Below, piece after piece: positions 1 through 8,596 of a stretch of 18,546 nucleotides of DNA. A program made the translations under genes and the position numbers. Below the pieces are notes generated by a model, which was given only the letters and a program-made list of their open reading frames with translations, ran no database searches and was not told the origin of the DNA. Source of the stretch: an uncultured Lachnospiraceae bacterium (GTDB lineage: Bacteria; Bacillota; Clostridia; Lachnospirales; Lachnospiraceae). Position 1 is the stretch's first letter; every line of letters starts with the position of its first letter. The DNA is taken from contig CACZTA010000181.1 of NCBI GenBank assembly GCA_902783935.1, positions 1 through 18,546 on the forward strand, written 5' to 3'.

Positions 1-953
<953 letters not shown>

Positions 954-1241
954 TTATTCCTCTACAACTGCAAGAATATCATTCTGTCTGACGACGATAT
1001 ATTCATCTGTCCCGAGTTTTACTTCTGTGCCGGCATATTTTGAATAAATAACCTTCTGGCCGACTTTTACATTCATGACGACTTCCTTGCCGTCCACAAC
1101 ACCGCCCGGTCCTACCGCGACAACTTCCGCCTGCTGCGGTTTTTCTTTCGCCTGACCCGGAAGAACGATTCCGGATGCGGTTGTCTCTTCTGCTTCGAGC
1201 TCTTTCAGAACCACTCTGTCACTCAGCGGTACTAACTTCAT
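954..1241 (-). CDS. groS: Co-chaperonin GroES (10 kDa)
   Basis: Heptameric lid of the GroEL chamber, acting in the cytosol. The 95-residue product has the family length and signature: it begins MKLVPLSDRVVLKE, has the mobile loop at about residues 16-32 (ETTASGIVLPGQAKEKP), then VVAVGPG and the C-terminal strand YIVVRQNDILAVVEE. I start it at 1241 because this gives the standard N-terminus and has AAGGAGG nine bases upstream. An in-frame ATG at 1310 would add 23 unrelated residues and would place the CIRCE operator inside the reading frame. It is the first gene of a two-gene operon with groEL, separated by 18 bp. Confidence 0.97.
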   Translation of the reverse strand: MKLVPLSDRVVLKELEAEETTASGIVLPGQAKEKPQQAEVVAVGPGGVVDGKEVVMNVKVGQKVIYSKYAGTEVKLGTDEYIVVRQNDILAVVEE

Positions 1242-1280
1242 ATGGCAATGCCTCCTTACGATATACTCTGTCTTGTGTTG

Positions 1281-1307
1281 GTAGCACTCATTTGTACGGA
1301 GTGCTAA
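1281..1307 (-). promoter_or_regulatory. CIRCE operator (HrcA binding site)
   Basis: On the minus strand the site reads TTAGCACTC, nine bases, then GAGTGCTAC. Against the CIRCE consensus TTAGCACTC-N9-GAGTGCTAA this is a 17 of 18 match; only the final base differs. It lies just downstream of the predicted -10 box and 39 bp before the groES start codon, the usual arrangement for repression of groESL by HrcA. The hrcA gene is not in the window. Confidence 0.95.
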
Positions 1308-1319
1308 CACCTATACGAT

Positions 1320-1348
1320 AATATACGACGCACTTTCTGTATTGTCAA
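1320..1348 (-). promoter_or_regulatory. Sigma-A promoter of groES-groEL
   Basis: On the minus strand a perfect TTGACA (-35, 1343-1348) is followed after exactly 17 bases by TATATT (-10, 1320-1325). Transcription would begin near 1313, immediately before the CIRCE element, so the operator lies in the initially transcribed region. No sigma-32-like sequence was noticed. Confidence 0.9.
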
Positions 1349-1380
1349 GTGCAGATTACTATGATTCTTCCATTAAACAT

Positions 1381-1418
1381 AAGAAAAGAACAGTGCAGGA
1401 CTCTCTGCCGCACTGTTC
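1381..1418 (-). terminator. Rho-independent terminator after codY
   Basis: GAACAGTGC (1388-1396) pairs with GCACTGTTC (1410-1418), a 9-bp stem. On the minus strand it is followed by TTTTCTT (1381-1387). It lies 47 bp past the codY stop codon and separates codY from the groESL promoter. A smaller 6-bp hairpin (TCCGGT 1428-1433 with ACCGGA 1446-1451) precedes it and has no T run. Confidence 0.8.
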
Positions 1419-1464
1419 CTCATATTGTCCGGTAAAAGGTTTCTGACCGGAAGGTCCCCTTCAC

Positions 1465-2247
1465 TTATCTGGAGCGGTGAAGCTTAATCTCATCCAGTTC
1501 CTCAAAGATATAATCATTCAGCACCTTTATATAAGTGCCTTTCATGCCGGAAGATCTTGATTCAATGACTCCGGCACTCTCGAATTTGCGCAGCGCATTG
1601 ACAATAACCGAACGGGTAATCCCGACCCTGTCGGCAATCTTGCTTGCGACCAGGATTCCTTCATTTCCGTCCAGTTCATCAAAGATATGGATGATTGCCT
1701 CCAGTTCGGAAAACGAGAGTGTTGAAAATGCAGATTTGACCACCTGGTGCTTTCTCGTCTCCGCCTGGTTTTCTTCATCAACCGAACGCATCATCTCAAG
1801 ACCGACAACCGTCGTCCCGTATTCACTGACAATAATATCCTCAATGTCATACGGGGCGGATGAGCGGTAGCAGAACACGGTGCCGAGGCGTTCCCCCGCG
1901 ATATCAATCGGGTTGATAATCGCCGTATACCGTCCGATATCCGGCTCCACAAATCCCAGCGTCATCAGATTGACGTTCTCTTTCGTCGAAAGGACTCCGA
2001 GGAATCTCTCGTTCAGGAGCTTGTCGACGAAGCTGCCGACTTCTCCTGCAATCATCTCCTGCAGCTCATCGACGCCTTCACTCTTTCCGACACCGAGCAC
2101 CTTTCCTTTTCTGCTGATGACCAGTATATTGGACGAAAGCGTTTCTACAAGTACATTGCATATATCATTAAAGACGACTTTGGAAGTGCTTGTGTTATGA
2201 AGCAGTTTATTGATTTTTCTGGTCTTGTCAAGCAGCTGTACGCTCAT
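1465..2247 (-). CDS. codY: GTP-sensing global transcriptional repressor CodY
   Basis: DNA-binding regulator that senses GTP and branched-chain amino acids and represses nutrient-acquisition, biosynthesis and, in some species, competence or virulence genes. The product is 260 residues, the normal length (about 259). The N-terminus MSVQLLDKTRKINKLL and a GAF-type effector domain (about residues 1-155) are recognisable. The C-terminal winged helix contains VASKIADRVGITRSVIVNAL at 200-219, then RKFESAGVIESRS and MKGTYIKVLN, the most conserved part of the family. The start at 2247 has AAAGGAGAT upstream; an in-frame ATG at 2355 would add 36 non-CodY residues. It lies 187 bp downstream of topA on the same strand. 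In Bacillus codY follows clpQY; here topA is the direct neighbour. Confidence 0.96.
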   Translation of the reverse strand: MSVQLLDKTRKINKLLHNTSTSKVVFNDICNVLVETLSSNILVISRKGKVLGVGKSEGVDELQEMIAGEVGSFVDKLLNERFLGVLSTKENVNLMTLGFVEPDIGRYTAIINPIDIAGERLGTVFCYRSSAPYDIEDIIVSEYGTTVVGLEMMRSVDEENQAETRKHQVVKSAFSTLSFSELEAIIHIFDELDGNEGILVASKIADRVGITRSVIVNALRKFESAGVIESRSSGMKGTYIKVLNDYIFEELDEIKLHRSR

Positions 2248-2340
2248 TCTGATCTCCTTTCTGAGCACTCTCTTCTGGCTGTCCGAATTATCTGCTGTTA
2301 TTACGCAAAAAAGCACAGCTATTATTACCGTTGTACGATA

Positions 2341-2369
2341 CCTATACATTAACACATATAGTCCGCCAA
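2341..2369 (-). promoter_or_regulatory. Weak candidate promoter of codY
   Basis: Within the 187-bp gap between topA and codY the best minus-strand pair I see is TTGGCG (2364-2369), 17 bases, then TATAGG (2341-2346). Each box matches the consensus at four of six positions. No clear terminator separates topA from codY, so readthrough from topA is also possible. Confidence 0.28.
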
Positions 2370-2434
2370 TACAAGAAATGAAGCTTCACTTTTCCAATAA
2401 TTCAGACATTTTTATCAGACAGAACGCAGCTGCA

Positions 2435-4489
2435 TTACCCTTCCTTACAAAAACCGCACTTCGGATCAGAACAGACTGTCTTCTGGCCCTTCTTTATCAT
2501 AAAACTCCCGCATTTCGGGCAAGTATCGCCGCTCGGAAGCGACCAGGACATAAACCCGCATTCCGGAGCATGGTCGCAGCCGTAGTATTTCCGTCCCTTT
2601 CTGGTGCGCCTGATCACGACATCACCGCCGCAGAGAGGACAGCTCACGCCCGCTTTTTCATAGAACGGCTTCGTGTTCCTGCATTCCGGAAATCCGGGAC
2701 ATGCAAGGAATTTCCCGTGCGGTCCGTATTTAATGACCATATTTCTGCCGCAGTTTTCGCACAGAATATCAGTCTGCTCGTCTTCTACCCGGATTTCTTC
2801 CAGTTCTTCTTTTGCGAGCCTGACTTCTTCTTCAAGGTCCGGATAGAAATTGCGGATAATGGTTTTCCACTCGACTTTCCCGTCCGCCACGCCGTCCAGC
2901 AGCGTCTCCATATTCGCCGTAAAGTCAACATCCACGATCTGCGGGAAAGCCTGGACCATAATGCTGTCAACTACTTCCCCGAGCTCCGTTATATAGAGAT
3001 TCTTCTGTTCCTTCGTAATATAATGCCTTGCGAGAATTGTGGAAATCGTGGGAGCATAAGTGCTCGGACGCCCGATTCCCTTCTCTTCAAGCGTTCTTAC
3101 GAGAGAAGCCTCCGTATAATGTGAAGGCGGCTGTGTGAAATGCTGCTCCGGACGCAGCTCCTGCACCTCCAGAATATTTCCTTTCTCAAGGCGGCTCAGG
3201 GAAGACATCCCTGAAGTCTTGTCAGCATTTTCATCCTCGTAGACATCCATAAAGCCCGGAAACCGGACAGCGGATCCCGCAGCCGAAAAAGCTCTCTCGC
3301 CCGCACTGATCCGGACAGAAACCGTATCAAAGACCGCAGCAGCCATCCGGCTCGCCGCAAACCGCCTCCAGATCAGCTGGTACAGACGGAACTGGTCCCT
3401 TGAAAGAGATTCTTTCACAAGCACCGGTGTTCTCCTGATATCCGTCGGCCTGATTGCTTCATGTGCGTCCTGTGCATTTCTGGAACGGGCTTCAGACGGG
3501 CTGCTGCCGACATACTCCTCACCGAATTCTTTCCGGATATAATCCCTGCAGGCCGTGTCTGCCTCTGCGGCAATACGCGTCGAATCCGTCCTGAGATAAG
3601 TGATCAGGCCAAGCGTTCCCTCTTTTTCAATGTCAACGCCTTCATAAAGCTGCTGGGCAATCCGCATCGTCTTTGACGTCGAAAAGCCGAGGCGGTTCGA
3701 CGCATCCTGCTGGAGCGTACTTGTCGTGAACGGAAGAGGGGCCTTCCGCACCCGCTCACCGTGCTTCACTTCCGCGACCTCATAAACGGCTCCTTTCAGT
3801 TCATCCAGGATTCCGTCCATCTCACTCCTGCCGGAGATCGGCTTCTTATCTGTTCCGCTCAGCCTGGCCGTCAGCGGTTTTTTCTGACCGGGGACTGCGA
3901 AGTCTGCATCCAGCGTCCAGTATTCTGTCGGAATAAACTCCGAAATTTCCTTCTCTCTTTTCGCGATCAGCCGGAGTGCAACCGACTGAACACGGCCGGC
4001 GGACAGGCCCCTTTTCACTTTCTTCCAGAGAACCGGGCTGATCTCATAACCGACCATTCTGTCCAGGGCGCGCCTCGCCTGCTGGGCATTGACAAGATTC
4101 ATGTCGATGTCTCTCGGCGCCTTCAGAGAAGCTTTCACTGCATTCTTCGTGATTTCATTAAACGTAATCCGCTTAATCTTATCCTGTTTCAGATTCAGGG
4201 CGGATATCAGATGCCAGGAAATCGCCTCGCCTTCACGGTCCGGGTCCGTTGCCAGATAGACATGATCCGCATTTTTTGCTGCTTTGCGCAGCCTGGCCAG
4301 CAAATCGCCCTTCCCTCTGATTGTGATATAGTTCGGTTCAAAATCGTTCTCGACATCGATTCCGAGTTTGCTCTTCGGAAGATCGCGCACATGTCCCATC
4401 GACGCCTCTACATCATAGCGGGATCCGAGAAACTTTTTAATTGTTTTGACCTTCGCCGGAGATTCTACAATAACCAGATTCTTTACCAC
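2435..4489 (-). CDS. topA: DNA topoisomerase I (type IA)
   Basis: Relaxes negatively supercoiled DNA by single-strand cleavage and passage. The product is 684 residues. The Toprim domain opens it (LVIVESPAKVKTIKKFLGS, Glu9), with the metal triad region LATDPDREGEAISWH (Asp82, Asp84, Glu86). The catalytic tyrosine is Tyr298 in GLITYLRTDSTR. The tail holds three four-cysteine zinc modules at about 577-603, 617-644 and 657-678. I chose the GTG at 4489: it gives MVKNLVIVESPAK, the family N-terminus, and has GGAGGG five bases upstream. An ATG at 4519 in the same frame would put that ribosome site inside the gene and add ten unconserved residues. It is divergent from comM and followed by codY. Confidence 0.96.
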   Translation of the reverse strand: MVKNLVIVESPAKVKTIKKFLGSRYDVEASMGHVRDLPKSKLGIDVENDFEPNYITIRGKGDLLARLRKAAKNADHVYLATDPDREGEAISWHLISALNLKQDKIKRITFNEITKNAVKASLKAPRDIDMNLVNAQQARRALDRMVGYEISPVLWKKVKRGLSAGRVQSVALRLIAKREKEISEFIPTEYWTLDADFAVPGQKKPLTARLSGTDKKPISGRSEMDGILDELKGAVYEVAEVKHGERVRKAPLPFTTSTLQQDASNRLGFSTSKTMRIAQQLYEGVDIEKEGTLGLITYLRTDSTRIAAEADTACRDYIRKEFGEEYVGSSPSEARSRNAQDAHEAIRPTDIRRTPVLVKESLSRDQFRLYQLIWRRFAASRMAAAVFDTVSVRISAGERAFSAAGSAVRFPGFMDVYEDENADKTSGMSSLSRLEKGNILEVQELRPEQHFTQPPSHYTEASLVRTLEEKGIGRPSTYAPTISTILARHYITKEQKNLYITELGEVVDSIMVQAFPQIVDVDFTANMETLLDGVADGKVEWKTIIRNFYPDLEEEVRLAKEELEEIRVEDEQTDILCENCGRNMVIKYGPHGKFLACPGFPECRNTKPFYEKAGVSCPLCGGDVVIRRTRKGRKYYGCDHAPECGFMSWSLPSGDTCPKCGSFMIKKGQKTVCSDPKCGFCKEG

Positions 4490-4538
4490 AACATCCCTCC
4501 GAAGTATATGTTCGTTCATTCTGAAGCACCGCAGCCGC

Positions 4539-4559
4539 CGGATCCCGTTTCCGGATCCG
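4539..4559. repeat. Small inverted repeat in topA leader
   Basis: CGGATCC (4539-4545) pairs with GGATCCG (4553-4559) around a 7-base loop, in the predicted topA 5' untranslated region about 50 bp before the GTG start. There is no T run on either strand, so it is not a terminator. It may be chance in GC-rich sequence. Confidence 0.4.
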
Positions 4560-4583
4560 CGATTTGGTACCACAGCATTTCAA

Positions 4584-4612
4584 ACTATACCTCAAACCTC
4601 AACCCGTTGCAA
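4584..4612 (-). promoter_or_regulatory. Predicted sigma-A promoter of topA
   Basis: On the minus strand TTGCAA (-35, 4607-4612) is followed after 17 bases by TATAGT (-10, 4584-4589). This would give an untranslated leader of roughly 88 bases before the GTG at 4489. It lies in the 302-bp divergent region shared with comM. Confidence 0.65.
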
Positions 4613-4684
4613 GGTAAATTATTCCGAAAGCCGGGAGATCCTTCTATTTATATAGAAACCTTCACCTCATTTACGGAAAATGTA

Positions 4685-4713
4685 TCGACAGATCCGTCTC
4701 CTTCTTCTATACT
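4685..4713 (+). promoter_or_regulatory. Predicted sigma-A promoter of comM-dprA
   Basis: TCGACA (-35, 4685-4690), 17 bases, then TATACT (-10, 4708-4713). Transcription would start near 4720, about 72 bases before the comM start codon. It is back to back with, but does not overlap, the topA promoter. The remaining divergent sequence (4614-4684) shows nothing I can name. Confidence 0.65.
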
Positions 4714-4791
4714 CGACCTGAACACGTCTTATATCCATTCTCTTTATCCTTCTCTGATTCATTATCCCGCATTTTCACAATGGAGATTCTC

Positions 4792-6372
4792 ATGTACAGC
4801 CAGATCAGCTCTGCCGTCGTCAGCGGACTTGACATTATTCCCGTGACAGTTGAAACAGATATGTCGGACGGTCTCCCCCAGTTTACCATGGTCGGATATG
4901 TATCCGCACAGGTCCGCGAAGCAGAAGACCGCATCAGGACCGCATTCAGGAACAGCAATATCGAATTGCCGGTAAAACGGGTCACAATCAATATTTCCCC
5001 GGCTGATATAAGGAAAAACGGTTCTTTTTACGATCTTCCCATCGCCCTGTCCCTCCTCGCTTCCGCCGGGCTGATCCCGCCGCATTCCCTTGACGGTGTC
5101 ATGGCGGTCGGCGAGCTCAGCCTCAGCGGAAATATCAACAGTGTCAGAGGAGCTCTTCCGGTTGCGTCAGCAGCTCTGTCTTCAGGGATCCGCACACTGA
5201 TCCTCCCGGCTGCAAATCTGGCGGAAGCCAGGGCGATCCGGCGGCTCTCTTCTGTCGGAATCCGCACCCTGAATGAAGCAGTTGGCTTTCTCCGCCACGG
5301 AAAAACCGCGGAAGACGCTGACTGCTTCACGGCAGCTGGCCCGGCCGCTGCAGATACCGGCGATGAAGATTTTTCCGAAGTGAGAGGCCAGCAAACTGCC
5401 AGAAGGGCTGCGGAAATAGCCGTATCCGGTTTTCACAACCTGATTCTCGCCGGTGTGCCGGGTGCCGGAAAAACCATGCTGGCAAAGCGCGTCCCTTCGA
5501 TCCTCCCGTCTCTCACAGAAAAAGAATGCCTCGAGATCTCCACGATCTACAGCATCGCCGGTCTGCTTGATCCGGCACACCCCATGATCCGCAGAAGGCC
5601 TTTCCGCAGCCCCCATCACACCGCCTCTCCCCAGGCACTTGCAGGCGGCGGACAGGTTCCCCGGCCGGGGGAAATCACCCTGGCGCACAGAGGAGTCCTC
5701 TTTCTGGATGAGCTTCCGGAGTTCAGCAGGAAGTCTCTCGAGATCCTGCGGCAGCCGCTTGAAGAGCGGGAAATCGTCATCTCGAGAGCATCCGGATGTT
5801 TCAGGTTTCCCGCAAATTTCCTGCTGCTTGCCGCCATGAACCACTGCCCCTGCGGACAGTTTCCGGACCGCAACCGGTGTACATGCTCCCCGTGGGATAT
5901 CCGCGCTTATACGGCGCGCATTTCCAAAGCGCTGATGGACCGAATCGATCTCTGGGTCGAATGTCCTGCCGTTTCCTATGCGGACCTCCTGACAGATAAT
6001 AAGCCTGCCGAGAGTTCGGCGGACATCCGCCTCAGGGTAGAAGCGGTCAGGCTGAGAGAGGCAGAACGTTTCCGCGGCACGCCGTTTCATTTTAATTCCG
6101 AAATCCCTCCCGGCAGCATCCGGCAGTTCTGCGAGATGGATTCCGAAGCTGAAATCAGGCTGTCCCGCATGTATGACAGCTGCCACCTGAGTGCGCGCAG
6201 CTGCCACAGGGTCCTGAAGGTCGCCCGGACAATTGCGGACATGGACGGATCCGACGTCATCCATGGGATACACATAGATGAAGCCCTCACGTTCCGGACA
6301 CCCGAGAAGTCTCCCAATGAGGACGACACGGGCTTCCGTTACCAACATATTACAGCCTGGACAGATACCTGA
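4792..6372 (+). CDS. comM: ComM/YifB-type AAA+ ATPase (Mg-chelatase-like)
   Basis: Hexameric AAA+ helicase; in Vibrio cholerae ComM promotes branch migration during natural transformation. The product is 526 residues. A ChlI-like N-terminal domain (1-165) carries DGLPQFTMVG, NISPADIRKNGSFYDLPIAL and GELSLSGNI. The ATPase core has Walker A GVPGAGKT at 221-228, RPFRSPHHTAS near 270 and Walker B GVLFLDEL at 301-308. AAMNHCPCG is followed by a CxC pair, a cysteine cluster typical of the family. The Mg-chelatase C-terminal domain ends the protein. I start at 4792 (MYSQISSAV), the family N-terminus, with TGGAG six bases upstream; the ATG at 4780 merely contains that site. dprA follows after 17 bp. 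Confidence 0.93.
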   Translation: MYSQISSAVVSGLDIIPVTVETDMSDGLPQFTMVGYVSAQVREAEDRIRTAFRNSNIELPVKRVTINISPADIRKNGSFYDLPIALSLLASAGLIPPHSLDGVMAVGELSLSGNINSVRGALPVASAALSSGIRTLILPAANLAEARAIRRLSSVGIRTLNEAVGFLRHGKTAEDADCFTAAGPAAADTGDEDFSEVRGQQTARRAAEIAVSGFHNLILAGVPGAGKTMLAKRVPSILPSLTEKECLEISTIYSIAGLLDPAHPMIRRRPFRSPHHTASPQALAGGGQVPRPGEITLAHRGVLFLDELPEFSRKSLEILRQPLEEREIVISRASGCFRFPANFLLLAAMNHCPCGQFPDRNRCTCSPWDIRAYTARISKALMDRIDLWVECPAVSYADLLTDNKPAESSADIRLRVEAVRLREAERFRGTPFHFNSEIPPGSIRQFCEMDSEAEIRLSRMYDSCHLSARSCHRVLKVARTIADMDGSDVIHGIHIDEALTFRTPEKSPNEDDTGFRYQHITAWTDT

Positions 6373-6389
6373 TCAGAATGGAGGTACTT

Positions 6390-7355
6390 ATGCACGTCAG
6401 TCAGTTCTCTGAAGAATGGAACAGCATTCCGGACATCCGTCTCATCACACCGGATGATCCCTCCTGGCCGGGCCGCATGCGGCCTTTAAGCGGCATGCCG
6501 AAGAGACTATATTATATCGGGTCCCTTCCCCGCGATGACCTCCCTTCGGTCGGTATCATCGGGTCGCGTCTCTGCAGCCCCTACGGGCACAAAACAGCTG
6601 CTGAATTCGGGAGGATACTCGCACAGGCCGGCATACAGATCATAAGCGGCATGGCAGTCGGAGTCGACGGATACGCCCAGGAAGGTGCCCTCGAGGCCCG
6701 CGGCCTTTCATTTGCCGTACTCGGGTCCGGTGCAGATGTCTGCTACCCTCATAAAAACGGGCATCTGTACCGCCGTCTCTGCCGGCAGGGGGGTGTCCTG
6801 TCCGAACTCAAGCCGGGAACGAAGCCCTATGGTCCTTATTTCGCGGCGCGAAACAGGATCATCAGCGCTCTGTCCGACATTCTCCTCGTCGTAGAGGCAA
6901 AAATGAAATCCGGCACCAATATCACCGTTGATTTTGCACTTGCACAGGGCAAAACCGTCTTTGCCGTTCCCGGGCGGGTCGGCGACCATCTCTCAGACGG
7001 CTGCAACTATCTGATTTCGCAGGGAGCCGGAATCGCCTATTCTCCGAAAGCCATTCTCGACGAACTGAAGCTCCCCTCCTTCTGCAGTTTTGAAGCTGCC
7101 TGCAGGATGAAAGAAGAAGCGGAAAAACGCCTGGAAAAATCCGTTCTGGAAGACCCCTCTCTGGATCCGTCGTGCAAAGCCGTATTTCGTGAACTGTCGG
7201 AGCAGGATCCCCTGACAGCAGATGCCCTTTCACAGAAACTGAACCTCCCTGCCCGCGTCGTCCTGTCCTCCCTGACATCGCTCATTTTGAGCGGGTATGC
7301 AGAAGAACCCGTGAGAGGAAAATATACAAAAGCTTCTTCCCCACTGTATCAGTGA
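6390..7355 (+). CDS. dprA: DNA-processing protein DprA/Smf
   Basis: Binds incoming single-stranded DNA in transformation and loads RecA; also widespread in bacteria not known to be competent. The product is 321 residues. The Rossmann-fold DNA_processg_A domain spans about 15-225: VGIIGSRLCSPYG (54-66), IISGMAVGVDGYAQEGAL (84-101), VLGSGADVCYPHKNGHL, then the core FAARNRIISALSDILLVVEA (151-170) and GKTVFAVPGRVGDHLSDG. A winged-helix domain covers about 260-315. The start at 6390 has GGAGG five bases upstream; an in-frame ATG at 6378 contains that site. It is cotranscribed with comM. Its last 7 bases overlap the end of trhP on the other strand, inside a strong terminator hairpin. Confidence 0.94.
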   Translation: MHVSQFSEEWNSIPDIRLITPDDPSWPGRMRPLSGMPKRLYYIGSLPRDDLPSVGIIGSRLCSPYGHKTAAEFGRILAQAGIQIISGMAVGVDGYAQEGALEARGLSFAVLGSGADVCYPHKNGHLYRRLCRQGGVLSELKPGTKPYGPYFAARNRIISALSDILLVVEAKMKSGTNITVDFALAQGKTVFAVPGRVGDHLSDGCNYLISQGAGIAYSPKAILDELKLPSFCSFEAACRMKEEAEKRLEKSVLEDPSLDPSCKAVFRELSEQDPLTADALSQKLNLPARVVLSSLTSLILSGYAEEPVRGKYTKASSPLYQ

Positions 7356-7369
7356 AGGGAAGAAGCTTT
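7329..7369. terminator. Bidirectional terminator shared by dprA and trhP
   Basis: AAAGCTTCTTCCC (7329-7341) is perfectly complementary to GGGAAGAAGCTTT (7357-7369). Inside lies a further 5-bp stem, CACTG (7342-7346) with CAGTG (7350-7354), loop TAT, and a two-base bulge (7355-7356). Together this is an 18-bp stem. The T-rich ends (CTTT then CATTCT on the plus strand; CTTTT then GTATATTTT on the minus strand) let it work both ways. The stop codons of both convergent genes lie in the inner part (TGA at 7353-7355 plus, TGA at 7351-7349 minus). Confidence 0.88.
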
Positions 7370-8596
7370 CATTCTCAGGATATCATACGGTTCAGCAGCT
7401 TCACTGAGCTCAAGATGCAGCTCCTGGCCCGGATGCGGAGCCGACGGCTGTTCAGCGCCGTCCTTTCCGGTTATCCGGATTACGGAAGCCGTCAGGTCAC
7501 GCCCGTCCGGTTTCATGATTTCGATCGTATCCCCTGTGCTGAATTTATTCTTCTGCATGACAACCGGTCTGCCCAGGCCATCCGTCTCTGCCACCGTTCC
7601 GAGATAGGTATATTTTTTTACATAGGTGTTGCTGTCATAGATCTGGTCGTTCTGATCCGGTTTTCCGTAGAAAAATCCGGTTGTGAAGCGCCTGTATGTA
7701 CAGTCCGATATCTGCTCCCGGTAAACATCCAGCCGGGAAGCGTAGAGCGCCGGGTCATTTTCATAATCATCCATCGCCTGCCGGTATGTGCGCGCGCAGA
7801 CCGCCACGTAGAGAGCCGTCTTCATGCGCCCCTCTACCTTGAAGCTGTCGATTCCCGCAGCATAGAGATCCGGGAGATGGTCGATCATGCACAGATCTCT
7901 GGAATTAAAAATATAGGTTCCCCGCTCATTCTCTTCAACCGGCATATATTCGCCGGGCCGGGTCTCCTCCATAACTGCATATTTCCACCTGCAGGGATGT
8001 GTACATGCCCCCCGGTTCGCGTCTCTTCCTGCCAGATAATTGCTCAGGAGGCATCTTCCCGAATAAGAAATGCACATGGCGCCGTGAACAAAAACTTCTA
8101 TTTCCGGATGCTCCGGAAGATGCTCCCGGATTTCGCTGATTTCTCTCAGGGACAGCTCACGTGCTGTCACAATTCTCGCAGCGCCCATGGATTCCCAGAA
8201 CCGGCAGCTCTCATAATTTGTCGTATTGGCCTGCGTGCTGATATGGATGTCCAGTTCCGGGCAGATCCTTCGCGCAATCGAAAACATCCCCGGGTCTGAT
8301 ATCAGGACCGCGTCCGGCCCGAGCTCCCGAAGTTCGCGGAAATACGCCTCAGCCTGCGGCAGATCACCGTTATGGGCAAAAATATTCGCGGTCACATAAA
8401 CTTTTTTCCCGTGAGCATGCGCAAATTCGATGCCTTCCTTCATCTCTTCCGAAGTGAAGTTCCTCGCTTTTGCCCGGAGGCTCATCGTCTCTCCGCCGAT
8501 ATAAACGGCGTCTGCACCATAAAGGACAGCCGTCTTCAGCACAGGGAGAGAACCTGCCGGAATCAGCAGCTCCGGTTTTCTTTTTCTGATGCCCAT
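7349..8596 (-). CDS. trhP: U32-family tRNA hydroxylation protein (TrhP-like)
   Basis: Likely catalyses prephenate-dependent hydroxylation of wobble uridine 34 of tRNA to 5-hydroxyuridine, the role of Bacillus TrhP and E. coli TrhP; older annotation calls the family collagenase-like peptidase U32. The product is 415 residues. An N-terminal TIM-barrel region starts ELLIPAGSLPVLKTAV. The U32 signature holds four cysteines (C175, C182, C198, C202) that in this family ligate an iron-sulfur cluster. EGRMKTALYV lies at 255-264 and the C-terminal U32 domain from about 330. AAAGGAG precedes the ATG at 8596. The first 34 bases overlap the end of trmR, whose product uses the hydroxyuridine; that neighbour supports a tRNA role over a protease role. 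It is the last gene of its operon. Confidence 0.82.
   Translation of the reverse strand: MGIRKRKPELLIPAGSLPVLKTAVLYGADAVYIGGETMSLRAKARNFTSEEMKEGIEFAHAHGKKVYVTANIFAHNGDLPQAEAYFRELRELGPDAVLISDPGMFSIARRICPELDIHISTQANTTNYESCRFWESMGAARIVTARELSLREISEIREHLPEHPEIEVFVHGAMCISYSGRCLLSNYLAGRDANRGACTHPCRWKYAVMEETRPGEYMPVEENERGTYIFNSRDLCMIDHLPDLYAAGIDSFKVEGRMKTALYVAVCARTYRQAMDDYENDPALYASRLDVYREQISDCTYRRFTTGFFYGKPDQNDQIYDSNTYVKKYTYLGTVAETDGLGRPVVMQKNKFSTGDTIEIMKPDGRDLTASVIRITGKDGAEQPSAPHPGQELHLELSEAAEPYDILRMKASSLH

Noticed and set aside
2248..2355. Longer codY start at 2355
   Set aside because: Adds 36 residues, including a hydrophobic run, that are absent from the CodY family; the ATG at 2247 has a good ribosome site and the standard N-terminus.
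2210..3124. 304-codon plus-strand open frame covering the codY-topA junction
   Set aside because: It lies antisense to the zinc-finger part of topA and to codY's start, has no ribosome site and no recognisable domain; topA is clearly real on the other strand.
4539..4559. GGATCC hairpin as a topA riboswitch or attenuator
   Set aside because: Only a 7-bp stem from palindromic GGATCC copies, with no T run and no alternative pairing seen; chance is likely, so it is listed only as a repeat.
3761..4846. 361-codon plus-strand open frame antisense to topA and running into comM
   Set aside because: It is the complement of conserved topA sequence and its product looks like low-complexity shadow translation; comM uses another frame at its end.
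5182..6348. 388-codon minus-strand open frame opposite comM
   Set aside because: It is antisense to the conserved ATPase domain of comM; GC-rich third positions keep the opposite frame open. No motif or ribosome site.
7352..8299. 315-codon plus-strand open frame opposite trhP
   Set aside because: Starts inside the shared terminator and is antisense to U32 motifs; no independent support.
7349..8596. Secreted collagenase-type peptidase call for the U32 gene
   Set aside because: No signal peptide, four cluster-type cysteines and adjacency to trmR fit the tRNA hydroxylation role; the peptidase label is historical.
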